Shown: positions 1 through 12,584 of the stretch, piece after piece | Position numbering within the stretch: position 1 is the stretch's first letter | Layout: every line of letters begins with the position of its first letter | Source of the DNA: Temnopleurus reevesii | Taxonomy: Eukaryota; Echinodermata; Echinoidea; Temnopleuroida; Temnopleuridae | Assembly (NCBI GenBank): GCA_036244855.1 | Contig: BQKZ01000421.1 | Span: 60,478-124,477 of the forward strand | Length of the DNA stretch: 64,000 bases | Reading direction: 5' to 3' | Notes under the pieces: model-generated | What the model was told of the DNA's origin: nothing | Seen by the model: the letters and a program-made list of their open reading frames with translations, nothing else | Database searches by the model: none | Translations under genes and position numbers: made by a program

Positions 1-958
1 GTGGTGAAGTAGAATAAGAAAAGGGATGTGGAGTTATACGGCCACGAAACGGAGCTCACGTCAGGATCCTCTTCCTCCAACCCCCTACCACCAACATCTT
101 CTGTGTAACTCATCCCGGAAGAGAGTCATAACACAACCCGTGAATCATCACCAATTCTCCCGTCATAAAGCCCTTGTTAAAGTCTCACGTAAAAACCCAC
201 GGTCCTGGGGAGATCCATTAAAACATAAGAAGAGTGACTTCTTCGTTCTTTCTTCCACGTCATAATCGCTCAATAAATTGATGATCGATAGGGGTGCGAG
301 GAAAGAGAAGGATGGTCACTGTCACAATTATGACGATGATATCAATGGAAAATGGACAGTGTTGTCATTTAGGAAGTCAGGGTGAGTGAGCGATTCCATG
401 GTGCATTTGATAAATGAAATGTTCCAATGGACCAATAACATTTTGGTATAATAATGTCATAATATGTTATTCTGTTGTATATCCTGGAAATTATTCAATG
501 TAGTGAAAAGATTATAAACTTTGGATTACAAATAAAAATCTTGTAAAATGAAAAACGTATTGAAAAATGTTGGAAATTGCTTGATTTGGCAAATTGGGTT
601 CAACGGGTCACAGACTAATTTCGAAATATGACTTCAATCGTCATAAAAGCAGGGTAGAAGAGGGATATATGATGAGGCAAGAGAGAGGGCATGAGAGAGA
701 GAGAGTTTAAGGAGAGAAAGGGCAAACTCATCAAGAAGAATAGAGAGAAGAGTATAAGAAGGGGAAAAAAGACTATATTGTTGTGAGCATTCTACAGGTT
801 AGTTACCACAAATGCATACCTACAATCAGATAGGGAAGAATTGGGACAATCTTGCCCTCCGGCTCCGCAAATTACAGAATTGGACGAAGAAAAAAATCTC
901 CTGGGGGAGGTGATACTTGACACTATTACATGATAATTGTAACAGTGGCGAATTTCAC
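1..958. other. Non-coding stretch, gene not recognised
   Basis: No coding segment with support is visible. The block is AT-rich, apart from a slightly GC-richer first 260 bases that hold an open frame of 79 codons without recognisable motifs. A purine-rich GA tract occupies about 661-735. On the minus strand at 819/820 a pyrimidine-rich run ends in TAG followed directly by GTATGC, so an acceptor and a donor are juxtaposed. Confidence 0.5.
661..735. repeat. GA-rich simple sequence
   Basis: Purine-only runs dominate, including an uninterrupted GA dinucleotide run near 694-705. It is low-complexity sequence with no coding interpretation. Confidence 0.7.
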
Positions 959-1024
959 CTTTCAGATGCTCCATCCTCCCATCATAAACATATGGATGCT
1001 GGTCATCCTGCCGAAGCAAGTCTC
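959..1024 (-). CDS. Candidate internal exon (22 codons), product unknown
   Basis: On the minus strand a pyrimidine-rich tract with a CTAAT branch-like motif ends in TTCAG at 1026-1025, followed by a 66 nt open segment that ends AAG|GTGAAA at 959/958. The segment begins with two bases completing a codon and ends with one base of the next. It reads DLLRQDDQHPYVYDGRMEHLK, an acidic and aromatic mixture unlike the AT-driven translations nearby. Local GC is higher than in the flanks. No domain is recognised. A 66 nt open frame is trivial by chance, so the call rests on the splice signals only. It could equally be unspliced intergenic DNA. Confidence 0.2.
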
Positions 1025-3590
1025 CTGAACAGCATTAGATAATGGAAGAACTTTTTCATGCTATCATCCGCAAATGAATTGGAAAGTGTTCACTGGTAAA
1101 AAGAATAGTGCAGCCATGCTCAAGAGCTGCCCGACTAGAACGATGGAGGGAGTGCATCATCGTCGGTCGGCAAATACCGGTAAATAGAGCATGTTGCCAT
1201 GGATCCTGATGTTGGAGATGGAATGACGAAGATACAAGGATGTTACCCAAACCTAGAGCAGGAGGACATCGGAGGAGTGAGGGATTAGAGAAAGAGGGGT
1301 CTTGCGTCAGGAATATCGGGTGAGCACACTCGTGCTAAAATATTCAAATTAGTAAGTGAAGAGGACAGGTGCGCGACAAGTTCACAACTGGACAGAGCTT
1401 TTGCACTTTCTCAAGTCATCAAGTGAATTGAATCCAACCTCTCACCCTTTTTTCTCATTTGCTGATCTGTAGTCCGCAGTTCTCATCAAATTTGGAAATT
1501 CAATCTCTTTGTCTAATAAAGACTGATCAATGAAAAAAAAATCATTTTAGCTCGTGCTCTAAAACATCTGCCATATTAAAATGGAATTAATTATCCTGGA
1601 ATTGTTCTCAAATTACCACAAAAGTTTCAATCACTTGTTATCCTGATGAAACACAATACCAAAAATATGCTTAAATACAAAGAGAGTTTAAATTGATTAT
1701 ATTCCTCAGATGAATGAGACATAGATAGTCTTTTACTTTACACTCCACACAGAAATTTGATATAGGTAAGCAAGATAAGGGCCTCCATTTTTTCACTTAA
1801 ATTAAAAAAAATCACAGTGAAGTTATTGGAAAACAAGAGAAATCTAACCTAAAAAGTCATTTCATTGGAAGAATAAACATGTAAAATTAATTAAAAAAAA
1901 AATTAAAATGTCATTCTTGGGCATGCAATTTTCTTTTGTGCTAATCTTGGGTAATCTTTTAGAAGTTAAATGATAACCATGACTTGTCAATGGCATCTGA
2001 TGAATGCAGGTTTGCATGAGAAAGTAAACCCTCTGTTTTCATTGGTTTCTATGATGTGTATTTCAACAAATTCAAATCCAGAGAGAAGGTGTTTTTTTTT
2101 CAAAGTGGAGGGCATATACAAGCATTGCAGCATACAGAACCGATATGGGTTATAGCAAATGAATAAGTAATGTGGCATGATGCAAGTGGGAATACTATAG
2201 CAGGTCCGAGTGTTCCAGTTTAATTGCATGGAAAGCCGGATGAACCAATAAATAATAAATACTAATCACAGTATATGATCTGAATTGTGTACAACTAGTA
2301 TTGTCCATTACTTGTGACTTGTTAAATCTCCTTAATTCTTTTTCGAAAAGAAAAGAGAAACAAAATTAAATTGATTTATGTGATTTTTTTTCTAATCACT
2401 AAATAAAATTAACCATATGCTGTAATTTCATGATTTTTTTGCAGATTTGAGACATGATTATTCCAAACATAACATATGCCTTCTAAGCTCTGCTGTCCAA
2501 ATCCTGAGAGAATTTTGGTATCAATAAATTTCTTTGTATATTGCATCTGAATAGAAGCTGATATTGCCAAAATCACTATACTATAACAAATATCACCCGT
2601 TTCCCTTTCAGGTATATTTTCTTTCAGTTGCATGAGACGTGACTGTTATTTCCACTATTTAAGGTTCATTTGAGCTGTTCATTCATCATCAGAGGCAAAA
2701 AAGATACTACCAACACCACAGAACATATAAGTGAAAGCACAATCAGATATTATAATATCCAACATGGAATGATATTGATTAGCCTTGCAATATCAATATG
2801 CTAAAACGACACCATTATGTCCTTACTCGTGTCAAACCGGTTCCATATCTCTCTCTTTTTTTCTCTCAAATTTCTCTAACGTCTAAGGACTTCTCTGAAA
2901 TTAATTCCTGTCACTCTGATATATTAAAAAAGAAACGCTTTAAAATTCCACACATGACGGGTGATACACAGTTTTTTAATACATTGAAATTTTGATCAGA
3001 GAAATTTCTCTTCTGGTTCATTTCAGCTTTTCACAGATACAACCTTCAGCTCGTATGGAGAAATAGCTTTGATAGAAAATATTATTAGTTAAGTATATAT
3101 TCAAAACACAAGGTCCTTTTTGGATATTAATATTTTCAGATCTCATTATGAATTGAAATTCTCCCTATCAAAACCTGACAGTTTGATTTATAAACGTGTT
3201 TTTATCATTATCTAAGATGGCCTGAAAATAATGATGTGCACAAGATCCTCAATGAAATCTTTAATCATTCTTTTATTATTTGTTTAGCATTTGCAAAAAA
3301 AATTAAGACTTAATTTTTGCAAGAAAACTTCTCATCAGTATCACAGAATGACTAATGGCCCAATGGTCCTCAGAATATAAATATATATATTTTTAAAATT
3401 CTACCAACATTTTCAATTTGCATTCTTCCAATATGATACAATTGGGAATCTCAAGGGTCCTATTCTTTTGGGGTCGCCCAATATGACCCACATATCTTTC
3501 TCCATCTGTACCGATTCACATAATCAGGAAATATCTACTATTCCGAGGCATTCTCCAGGTAGTATCCTATCAGACCTATTGACATTTACA
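1025..3590. other. Non-coding stretch
   Basis: GC-richer up to about 1330, where a minus-strand frame of 64 codons (1056-1250) has no clear donor. After that the sequence is AT-rich, with short homopolymer runs such as the A run near 1533 and the T run near 2092. Nothing further is supported. Confidence 0.5.
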
Positions 3591-3744
3591 TTAAATCCCC
3601 TTCATCGCCAACATAAGCTCCTCTCTTTTATCTAGCTTCAATTGAAATCTTATCAATTCATGATCATCACTTTGTCGTATTGGAACATCAGAAAGCCTGA
3701 GAGGCCATCTCCTCTCAAAAGATGTATTTGCACTTTCCTGTTTC
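3591..3744 (-). CDS. Candidate 3' terminal coding exon, product unknown
   Basis: A strong minus-strand acceptor (pyrimidine-rich tract CTTTTCTTTCGG, then CAG at 3747-3745) precedes an open segment of 1 nt plus 50 codons ending in TAA at 3593-3591. The translation is rich in charged residues (KQESANTSFERRW near the start, LDKREELMLAMKG near the end) and has no membrane segment or recognisable motif. It needs a preceding exon ending with two bases of a codon. No canonical AATAAA follows closely on the minus strand, which weakens the terminal-exon reading. A plus-strand frame (3642-3851) overlaps and looks less protein-like. It may be a chance open frame. Confidence 0.27.
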
Positions 3745-5628
3745 CTGCCGAAAGAAAAGCGACCCCGATAGAACACTCAGTGGTAGCCACGGGGAAAACA
3801 GAGAAAACAACTCCTAAGAGAGAAGTCTCAAATATCCTGGGGATTCATTAGATTTCCTGAGCACAGATGCCGACCCCACAATCTACGTCTTTTTTCTTTC
3901 TGTTTGAAAGGTTTCCTTGGATACATAGTGGTTTCCTAGCAACCAGCTACTCATGCTAGCAATAAGGTGACGGTCATTTCAAGGAAACAACAAGGTATCG
4001 TAAAAAAATATACACAAGTTGTTTTCTATTTTTCTCTTTCTGCCTTTATTCAATTAGACTTTTCTCTTTCACCCTCTCCTCAACCTCTCGCACTCTATAG
4101 AAATTAAAGGGCATTAGAAAGTGCTATACCCTCTTATCCCTGCTGATGACGCTTAATCATATTAATTTTATTACTAATTCCATTGAAGCGTTCAGACAGA
4201 TAGTGAGCCAGCGCTCTTTGTAGCTGATTAATTGTAACGAGCATGCTGTCTGTATCATTTTCCTATTCCCATCTGAAATTACTTACAATTCTATCACCTC
4301 AAAAAGCTGGATGACAACAATATTTATTTCTCACTCTCAAGAATGTACTTAATGCAATATGATTAAGTTGTTTTCCATAGAGCTTCTACATTTCTTATAT
4401 CTTTGTGATAACATTGGAAATGACACAACATAAATGATGATCATTTCAATTAAAAGCATCTGTGTGATGCTTTAATTATGCACAAAGATTGGCAGATAAT
4501 AAAATATAATGCTGGAATTTCAATGGAAAATTCAATTCTATTACCTGATTCTTCATTTCATGAGATTTTCTTTCATATTTTCCATACAATTAAAGCACTT
4601 TTAATCTTTGTGCACTTATATCAGGGTAAGATATGAACATGTTAATCATAATCAAACCTCACCTAGGATATAACAGTTTTGTAAACGAACTGAATTTTAA
4701 ATTCAACAACATATGTGAAATTGAAATTCAATAATGATGGAGACGCAGTTCACAAACAAAGGAAACTCATGATTCTTGAATAAAGATATTGAAATTTCAT
4801 TCTTACCTGTTTTATTGCACAGCAGAATCAGCACATGTAGAAAAAGAGAAAGAAAGAAAGAAAAATGATTAGAGTCAGGATATCATAGACAAGAGCATGA
4901 TTGAAAACATGATTTTGGTTAGTCATGATTAGGTAACAGATGTACTTTTCTATATTTGTATGAAGCCCACTCACTAGTGGCATTGTGCGTGTGGCAGCAC
5001 ACGGGCAGTGAATTACGCAGTTTCGACGAGTTCAAATGACGTCGCATGAAAGTGTGCATCGCGAGTTGGATAACGAAGTGCAATATTTGCACATCCTATA
5101 AACGGCTTTTAGTTCCTCTACTTGTGAGTCATTGTTTTAGAGGGAGGAGACAAAGAACTTTTTTGTCATCATATTTGGCATTTAATGAGTGGGTTAAGCA
5201 CCCATGGTCAACCTGCTTCGTGAGCCGAAGGAGGTGAAGGGTGTAGTCTCCAATAAAAGACTTGCTTACATGAATAAAGTTCTCTCTAAATGGGATACTT
5301 TCTTGACGGGAGAAAAGTAGCAAGTCGAGGAAGCTTAATAGAACTGTTTGAGAAGTATTCCACAATATCATTGGATTCAGATAACACGGATTCAGATTGA
5401 GATTAATTCCTAAGGGGGCTGGTAATTAATATAAGCTAATCAAAATTACATTTACATGCAATCAAGATGGTGATTTGTAAATTATTAAAGTGAATTATAA
5501 CTTTTTTGCAGAACACCTAAAGAATTATCTACAAATAAAGCTGAAGCTGAAGCTGAAATTTGTATTCTTATCTTGTTTTGGTAAAAATGACATGGGCGGG
5601 TCTTGGATTGACAAAGTGGCCACACCCA

Positions 5629-5646
5629 GACCCCCCCCCTCCCCCC
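5629..5646. repeat. Poly-C tract
   Basis: Nearly pure C run interrupted by one T, followed by an A run. Such homopolymers often mark assembly uncertainty. Confidence 0.8.
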
Positions 5647-6498
5647 AAAAAAGGTCTTGATGAATGAGCTAACAAAATACGAGGGATTCACACAAAATCA
5701 CAGGAGAAAAGAAGGCATGTGAACTAAACATTAATGGCTGATAACAGACTACATACAGATAGTGCTTTCAAGGGTATCCTTAGAGCTGCTGCACATACGC
5801 ATGCCATGTCTGCTGCTCACCAGATAAAAGGGACACTCAAATGTAATCGAGGAATTTATTTCAACCTCCGAGATACAGTAAAGCAAATGCGCTGTCATAC
5901 TATTTACAAGGTTATGGGCCTTATCGCCCCCATTGTTGGCTGTGCTTGGTTTTGAGAAGTCCCGCATTGACACGACACGTGGCACCAATTACAGCCTCAT
6001 GAATTATTGAGCAATCTAAACCTCTGCCCCTTTTCTCATTCACATTTCTAACCATTGTTCTGTTTGGGTTTTTTGTTTATTTTGCTTGCATGTTTCTATT
6101 AAAGCAAAATGTCACCATTTCCTAACCAGCTTGTTTATTCTATTCCAATGACGCAGTTACATTTCACAACCATTTTGAACACTACATTTCTGAAGATAGG
6201 ATGACTGCTCTATTCAAATGTCTTGGTTGAAATTAACTTTTCCCTATGGAAATAACATTTCTTCCAAAGAGATATCCTTGATAGTTGGGGAATAGTTTTG
6301 TTGCTTTTCAAACAAATATATAAACTAAATTGAATTCCTTATACATTTGATCTATTTCATGTGAATTGCCTAATGATAATTTTCAAAAACAAATTTGGAA
6401 AAAAAAATGAAATTATAAATATAGAGATTCATCTTGATGAGTGAAGTCTGAAGGATACTTATCTCATATTTCCACTGCCTAATTACGTTTTCTGGAAA

Positions 6499-6515
6499 GA
6501 TGATGATGATGATGA
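6499..6515. repeat. GAT trinucleotide repeat
   Basis: Five to six tandem GAT units in non-coding DNA. Confidence 0.8.
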
Positions 6516-7831
6516 CACCCAAAATAATAATTGCCATGGAAATTACGACAATGTGGATGAACTTTTCTAATGTCAAACCTTGCCTCAAGCATACAGCATT
6601 ATGTAACATTATATAACAGGCGACTAGCTGTCTGTATCAAAAAGTTATTTTTTCTATGGTTTTATAATCTGCAAGTTGAAATTATCCCATCGGGCGTTGT
6701 CCTCGTAGGTTTTCTGACGCCTGTTAGTCTACACAGGAAAGATCAAGTGAAAAAATCTTGAGAAACATTGATGCCCGACAATATTCTAAATTGAAAAATA
6801 ATAATTGAGCCATCACAAAGACTTGGCAAAAAATATTATGTAACATTATGCAAGTAATGACCTAAAAATGTAATAATCATTTTCACAAAAAAAAGGGAAG
6901 GAATAAAAAATAAAAGAACATTACCACTCAAACATTATGATATTATTTTCATAAAGAGAATAGATTAAAAAGTAGGATTTTCAGCATTAAAATACGGTGA
7001 GATTTTTGTGACCAAAATTACACTTGTGAAAATAGGCATTTAAATCACTACTCCGAGTGGAGGATATGTGCAGTATACAGATTGCACAAATTATTATCAT
7101 AAATTAAATGAATCATATCAAGGCTGACATTGTCATCAAATCATGAAGTTTCAAGCAAAAGTAATCAACCATATGCAATCTAACACTTGCAATTGTGAAA
7201 AATCACAAATTTCAAATAACTAATTTTTCTCTATCTCTCTTTCTCACGCATTCATCTGTCTGCATGCATCTCTCTAGCTCTATTTCTCTCTCCCCTGTAA
7301 AACAAAATTTTGATATAACTTCGAGCAATCAAGAAAGGCCTAATTATGAACATGCACCTGATCTTAAAAATATTCATTTCACCTCCTCTCACAACTACAA
7401 GGACTTAACTCATACAGTTGTATATATGTCGAAAAGCATTCAACGTCCTTCTGGCTTTCAAGCAGATAGTTATGCTTCCATATAGAAGTGTGAATAAGAC
7501 ATTGATTGTATGCACCTGTCTCATTTCCTCATATATCAACCCATATTCCCATGTTCTTCATCTACATCTATATCAGGCATCAAGGTTATGATATTACATA
7601 AAGATGAAGCAGGATATAATCATCTAAGGTGTGAAATCAAATGATAGAATGGTGTAGAAAATATTGTGACGTGTATTTTGCGACTCTTCCCATTTTTCTT
7701 ATCTATTTTTTTTGGCACGATGGAAACTTAATTACCATTTCTCTTCCTGTTTATTAATATGAATTAATTTATATCTATGCCTTATTCCAAATTTTCTGTA
7801 ATAACTTTGTTGCAATTTCCAATAAAAATAT

Positions 7832-7863
7832 GAACAAAATGATTGATGAACAAAATGATTGAT
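7832..7863. repeat. Tandem 16-mer, two perfect copies
   Basis: The unit GAACAAAATGATTGAT occurs twice head to tail (7832-7847 and 7848-7863). The lack of divergence suggests a recent slippage duplication. Confidence 0.9.
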
Positions 7864-8267
7864 GATTCTGGTTGGTGACTCTAACCTTCATATCAAAGCA
7901 TGTGGGCATTTTCACGGTAACTGACGTTTCACAGCACCAATCTTCAACATCTTTAATTTTGTGTATCTCTCTTACTACAAATGAATGGAGTTTGTTAAGG
8001 ATATAGTTAATGAAACTATACTTGATGAATAAACTGACACTGATTTTCTCGATGCTACTTCATTTGTTACGTGTCAGCAAGCAAAAATGTGTCGGACATG
8101 GAAAATGAAGGGGTAGAGTCAAAGTCACATCTCTTGTCTCAGACTCGTAATGATTATCTACTTTTTTGTATATATTACACCTAGGTTCTTGGGAAAAAAT
8201 ATGAAAAGTTATGAGCAATTTGAATTATCTGTTTTAATGCCATCAAAAATGTACTAAAGACATGTAG

Positions 8268-8309
8268 GTAACTGATGTTACGTAACTGACGTTACGTAAC
8301 TGACGTTAC
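8268..8309. repeat. Tandem 14-mer, three copies, TGACGT core
   Basis: The unit GTAACTGACGTTAC is present at 8282-8295 and 8296-8309, with a one-base variant (TGATGT for TGACGT) at 8268-8281. GTAAC and GTTAC at the unit ends are inverted repeats, so each unit can form a small hairpin. The TGACGT core is a half site for CREB/ATF-type bZIP factors. A related string, GTAACTGACGTTTCAC, occurs about 350 bases upstream near 7916. Confidence 0.9.
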
Positions 8310-9039
8310 ACTTAAATCCAGTGTTGTTGTGCATCTTTCCATTCTTGTTTTATTCATTAACTACCTAAAATCTGTTGAAGTAATCCATTAAAATCAATAA
8401 AATGAAAAAAGATCCCCAAAAAATTACCTTATAAAAGAATAAGAAGAATTTAAAGCAATTTTTTGTGACCATAGTCCCATATATGCAATTTTTGTTTGTT
8501 GATTTTATTCTCCGTAAGAATGTCAAATTGCAAATTGTTTTATATTAGATGGTTGTCTGTAATATAAAGAAGACTCTGTAGTAATTTCAGATTTTCACTT
8601 TGAACTATGAGGGCACAGTGCGACTTCAAATTTTGGGGCTCTGTGTCTTTCCGTGGTGAAAATGCCCATGTAAGTCGTCGATGAAGACAGCAATGGTCAT
8701 AGCCTGGCCAAGTAGAAAGCCATTAGGCAAATACTGCGAGACAGGCATTGATGTGCGACCAAAACGTGTAGGTTTTTTAGGGTAATCAACATTGGCACTT
8801 TTGCTTGACTATACATCATAAAAATTATCTAGAATAAAGAAAGTCCATAGATCTACGAACAATCCAAGGTGTGTCAAAAGAGCCTTTGATTTATATTCGA
8901 CCACAAAGCTCAGTTTAATCATACAGATATTTAGCTATAAAGTTGTATATGGATGATAGTTGGAATACCAATATCAAACAAGATTGTTTCATATCTACTT
9001 TAGAAAGCAAAACAAAAAAGCAAGAATGATCATTTCATT

Positions 9040-9310
9040 CCGGCACTGCCTATCAAGATGATGACAGCTCGTCAATCAGTGCAATCAAGGGCAGGTGTGG
9101 CCAGGTACGATGAGGGCGCTAGATATTACGGGATCCGAGGAGCCTACGCGATACCTTCTCTCCCGTGCTGTTCACATCGCCACCTCTAGGGGCAATGAAA
9201 TCTCAGATTAATGATCTAATTAGATGTGAACGACCTGACAGCGGTGACAAAGCTCTTAATTAGACCATCAATTCTCGCTACTGTCTGCTCCAATCAGGCA
9301 GGTGGCGTGT
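9040..9310. promoter_or_regulatory. Putative enhancer-like block (homeodomain, Sox/TCF and E-box motifs)
   Basis: This GC-richer island in AT-rich DNA carries two TAATTA homeodomain cores (9217-9222 and 9257-9262, 40 bp apart), an ACAAAG Sox/TCF-like core (9247-9252) and two CAGGTG E-boxes (9092-9097 and 9299-9304). Each motif is short and expected by chance at some frequency. The case rests on their density within a base-composition island. It lies directly upstream of a plus-strand open segment. Confidence 0.3.
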
Positions 9311-9554
9311 GGTCAGGTCTGTCTGTGCTCCGATTGAACGAATGTGGTTTGATTGTAACACTTCTGTGCTCAATCTCCCATCAACAGCAGTGATTCGGGG
9401 GATGCGTTTCATCCTTGAGCTGGTGTTGCGGTCGGAATTACTTCAAGGAGAACAGCATCTTCCCCACATAGCAGAAGCCACAAAGATTCGCTCGGGCACC
9501 TCTACTTCAGAAATAGGAAAATTGTGGTTTTTCAAGAAGATTTTTAAAGCCTAA
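9285..9554 (+). CDS. Weak candidate coding segment, product unknown
   Basis: A plus-strand frame is open for about 90 codons to TAA at 9552-9554. A pyrimidine-containing acceptor (CTGCTCCAATCAG at about 9296) could start the exon. Residues such as MRFILELVLRSELLQGEQ suggest an amphipathic helix, but no family is recognised. An AATAAA lies near 9683, about 130 bases after the stop, which would suit a terminal exon. Base composition is nearer to coding than the flanks. The same island could be purely regulatory, and no homology was available to decide. Confidence 0.17.
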   Translation: MLQSGRWRVVRSVCAPIERMWFDCNTSVLNLPSTAVIRGMRFILELVLRSELLQGEQHLPHIAEATKIRSGTSTSEIGKLWFFKKIFKA

Positions 9555-10973
9555 TCATCTGTTTAATGCTCATCAAATAAGATGTGATATTGTGGTTATG
9601 GTGTGAATGATGATTAAGCAACCTTAAGTTTTAGAAGGGCTATTCAATCATCACCTGTCAATGTTTTCACACAATCTGTCATAATAAAAAGGCATATTTT
9701 GGGTTAAACTGATGTAATTGGCAAATTAAGTGTTCTATATCTTTCTATGTCAGAAACTCTTAAACCATAATACTCTTACTACCAGATTTGATAATGGAGG
9801 GAAAAATAAAATGAAGAAAAGAGAAGTTTTGGTCAAGTATATGCTTTCCATACACTGAAAAAAGTGAAGTGTATGATGAACTAAATATGATTTTGTTGGG
9901 AAACTGCTTAACATAACAGCTATACCCGGTAGGAAGCGTAATAATCACGTAATTTGTACGTCCGTGGAAACAATTGGAAGATTAACTGCACTGCCTCTTG
10001 TTCTTTTCAAAGATAAGGAGAGCACTAAGAAGTCATGTTGGCTCTCAAGCTGAAATGATTCATTCATCACATGACCGATAAATTGTGAAATAGGTACTTA
10101 GAAATGACATTCTCTTCAAACCATCAAAGAATTGATTTAAAACACCCATCCATCATCATCAAGCCCAGTTATTGGTTCCTCACATCATGTGACTCAAATA
10201 ACAAATTCATGCGCTTCAACTGACCCCCGCTTTCTAGTTCCTTCACATAGAGGGTTCATCAACTAAAGCTAATGTAGGACTATTGGAATGTCTTCAGATG
10301 TTCCCTTAATAGAGATGCTTCATTTAGAAGATTGGATGGAAGGGGATGGGGTGGGGATGATCCATATTAGAGGGTATCATTAAAGGACATTTGGGGGGTT
10401 TCTAATGACCCTTCGGAAGTAGAGCGGAACTTGGAAGCGGGTTAAAATGACAGTTACAGACCTAGGTATGTCATCCAAACTCGCACGCTGCTCCATTTAC
10501 CTGATTTCTTGCTCCTCCTCGTCGATGGCAGGAGTCACATGACCACTATGTCTTCTCTTGAAAGGAAATCTATAACACGTCATGTCTTCATTTCACAAGA
10601 GTGCCACAATAACTGCAAAGTGCTCGCTGAATTTCATAATCGAAATGGGACAAAATATTGGAGCCCAAACTGACCCATATACAGACAAGAAAAAGCACTT
10701 CATGCTCTAGTTCCTGGATTTAGATATTTTCATTTCAAACTCTCTCCTTAGTTTTAAAACATATTCATTTTGAAATATAAAGAGGGAGAATATGGATTCC
10801 AAAATATGATGAATAAATATGATGTAACATACTCAAGCACTCTAATGAGACATCTGTTATATACACTATTCATGAAAAGTAAAAAGAAGCTGCTAAAAAG
10901 AAATAGAATTTGTAATAATGGGGTGGTAAGTTTATGACTAATTAAAAAACAAACATCTTGGGCAACTACAGTA

Positions 10974-10981
10974 TGACGTCA
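10974..10981. promoter_or_regulatory. Perfect CRE palindrome
   Basis: TGACGTCA is the full cAMP-response element bound by CREB/ATF dimers. No transcription start is evident nearby, so function is unproven. Confidence 0.35.
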
Positions 10982-11103
10982 AAATGGTACCAATAGTGTT
11001 TGCAAAAATTTCAATTTTTGAAATGTTGATAAACATTCAAACAAGAATTCAAATGAAATATCATAAGGAATGAAAAACAGAAATTGTATCCTAATATAAC
11101 GAG

Positions 11104-11128
11104 TTATATATATTATATATATATATAT
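11104..11128. repeat. AT dinucleotide repeat
   Basis: TA/AT dinucleotides run with one interruption. Confidence 0.85.
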
Positions 11129-12530
11129 CATCAAATTCTCCAGCGCTCAAATTTTAACCTACCTCAATGAGATTAGAACAATCTTTCCAGTCTCATCTTA
11201 AACAAACATGTAACATCAAACAAGTCACATTAAAATACAATTCATGACCAACTTGTACATCAACTGGCACTTTGTGTGACAGGCATGCCAAAGTAACCTA
11301 ACGATGTTTACCCCCACAATTAGATCATATTCCTATGTTTTCCCTCTATTTCGAACACGAGGGTTATTTACTCTAACGGCAAACGAGAAAATGGAGAGCA
11401 AATTATGACAGACAGCGCGTGGTAGATTGATTTGATTGAATGTAATGTGTTTACTCTCTAACACAGTAGCAGGTTGTATGCACCATATGCTTCTTGATGG
11501 CAAACAATTCACCACCACTTACTTTTTCTCACACTGGAACTTCACCCTCAAGTTCTTTTTTTTTATCTCTATAATAAGACTGACAATTTCTATTGATTGA
11601 TATTCACTGTAGTTTTCCATATACTTTTTTTTCATGTTGTTTTTCCATTTTGGGGATTTCAAAATTTTTCCTATTTCCAAACAGTTAAGATGTTTAGGAG
11701 ATATTTCCGCATTTAATTATAAACCTACAATGCAACTTTTTAAAAGGAAAGTATACAAGATATAATAAAGCTTTATACTTCATGTATCTTTTTCTTTACC
11801 TGGGCACAATTTCTTCATTACTCTCCTTTCAACTTACCTTACCTTTCAACTTAAGTTTTCCCTTTCAATTCTTTTCTGTTTTTCTGTCTTTTCAATTCAT
11901 CTCACTCTGTAATGCTAAAATTCAGAGACAGCCATCATTTTGTTGCTATGTCACACATACCTGACAAAATTCTAATCTGCTCTAAGAAAATGCCAACTTT
12001 CACAAATGCATGTAATATAAAACTGTCTTTTCTACAGGAGCTGCTTTGCATCATTTAAAGAGCATACTAACAGTCTTCAAGGACGTTTTAATCAGATTTT
12101 CTTCTCTTAAAAGTAGATCTATTTGAATTAGAGTGTGCAGAAGGGATCCCAGACATTGCCGACTACCACTTGTGATTGTGACCAAACCACTTTGGCTACC
12201 CCAGGAAATAAACAATGCATCCATTTACCCCAATCCAACCCCTCAAACCTCATATTTTGACTGCGTAGCAAGACAAAAGGTCCCAATCTTCAAAGGCTTT
12301 TTACCGCCCAAGACTACCCCTTCCCACCCCTACCCGGCATCCTAGCTGCCATCTTACTTCGCTCATCTTTTGTTATTCCTTTTCATCTATTACTATAAGA
12401 GAGTGTGCTGTTTATGAAGTTATTGGATGGGTAGAAGGGGGATGTGAAACAGATGAGTAAATACATGAATTACAGATGAAAAGGAAATATTTGGCTTTCT
12501 TCTTTGCCGAGCACCCAAGACCATTTACAC

Positions 12531-12584
12531 CAATTCGGTAGCCGACAGGTAGCTGAGATGACACAGTGCCCTCAACAGATAGAC
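12531..12584 (-). CDS. Candidate small internal exon, product unknown
   Basis: A minus-strand acceptor-like TTATTTATTTAAAG (AG at 12586-12585) is followed by 2 nt, 17 codons and 1 nt, then a G|GTGTAA donor. The peptide is LSVEGTVSSQLPVGYRI. The two starting bases complete a codon begun by one base, which is what candidate exon 14120-14231 would leave. The frame continues open in both directions (12412-12648), so the exact boundaries are uncertain. The acceptor lacks a long pyrimidine run. No family is recognised. Confidence 0.17.

Larger units (their letters stand above)
3745..7831. other. Non-coding stretch with simple repeats
   Basis: Mostly AT-rich. A GAAA-type run lies near 4838-4864, a six-base AAGCTG repeat (three units) near 5535-5555, a C-rich run at 5629-5646 and GATGAT at 6499-6515. 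Around 5734-5988 both strands are open over about 75-80 codons; a minus-strand donor-like CTG|GTGAGC and a plus-strand AAG|GTTATG occur there, but neither reading is supported well enough to call. A 14-base string around TTATGTAACATTAT is repeated near 6600 and 6836. Confidence 0.5.
9555..12530. other. Non-coding stretch
   Basis: AT-rich. It contains a perfect CRE palindrome at 10974-10981 and an AT microsatellite at 11104-11128. A pyrimidine-rich stretch spans about 11770-11900, with an imperfect 16-base tandem repeat of CCTTTCAACTTA type near 11825-11853. Short frames at 11333-11518 (minus) and 12133-12345 (plus) have no convincing splice context. Confidence 0.5.

Noticed and set aside
5046..5237. 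CNICTSYK string resembling an integrase zinc-finger pair
   Set aside because: Only a C-x2-C pattern; no histidine pair in register and no other integrase or reverse-transcriptase motif nearby.
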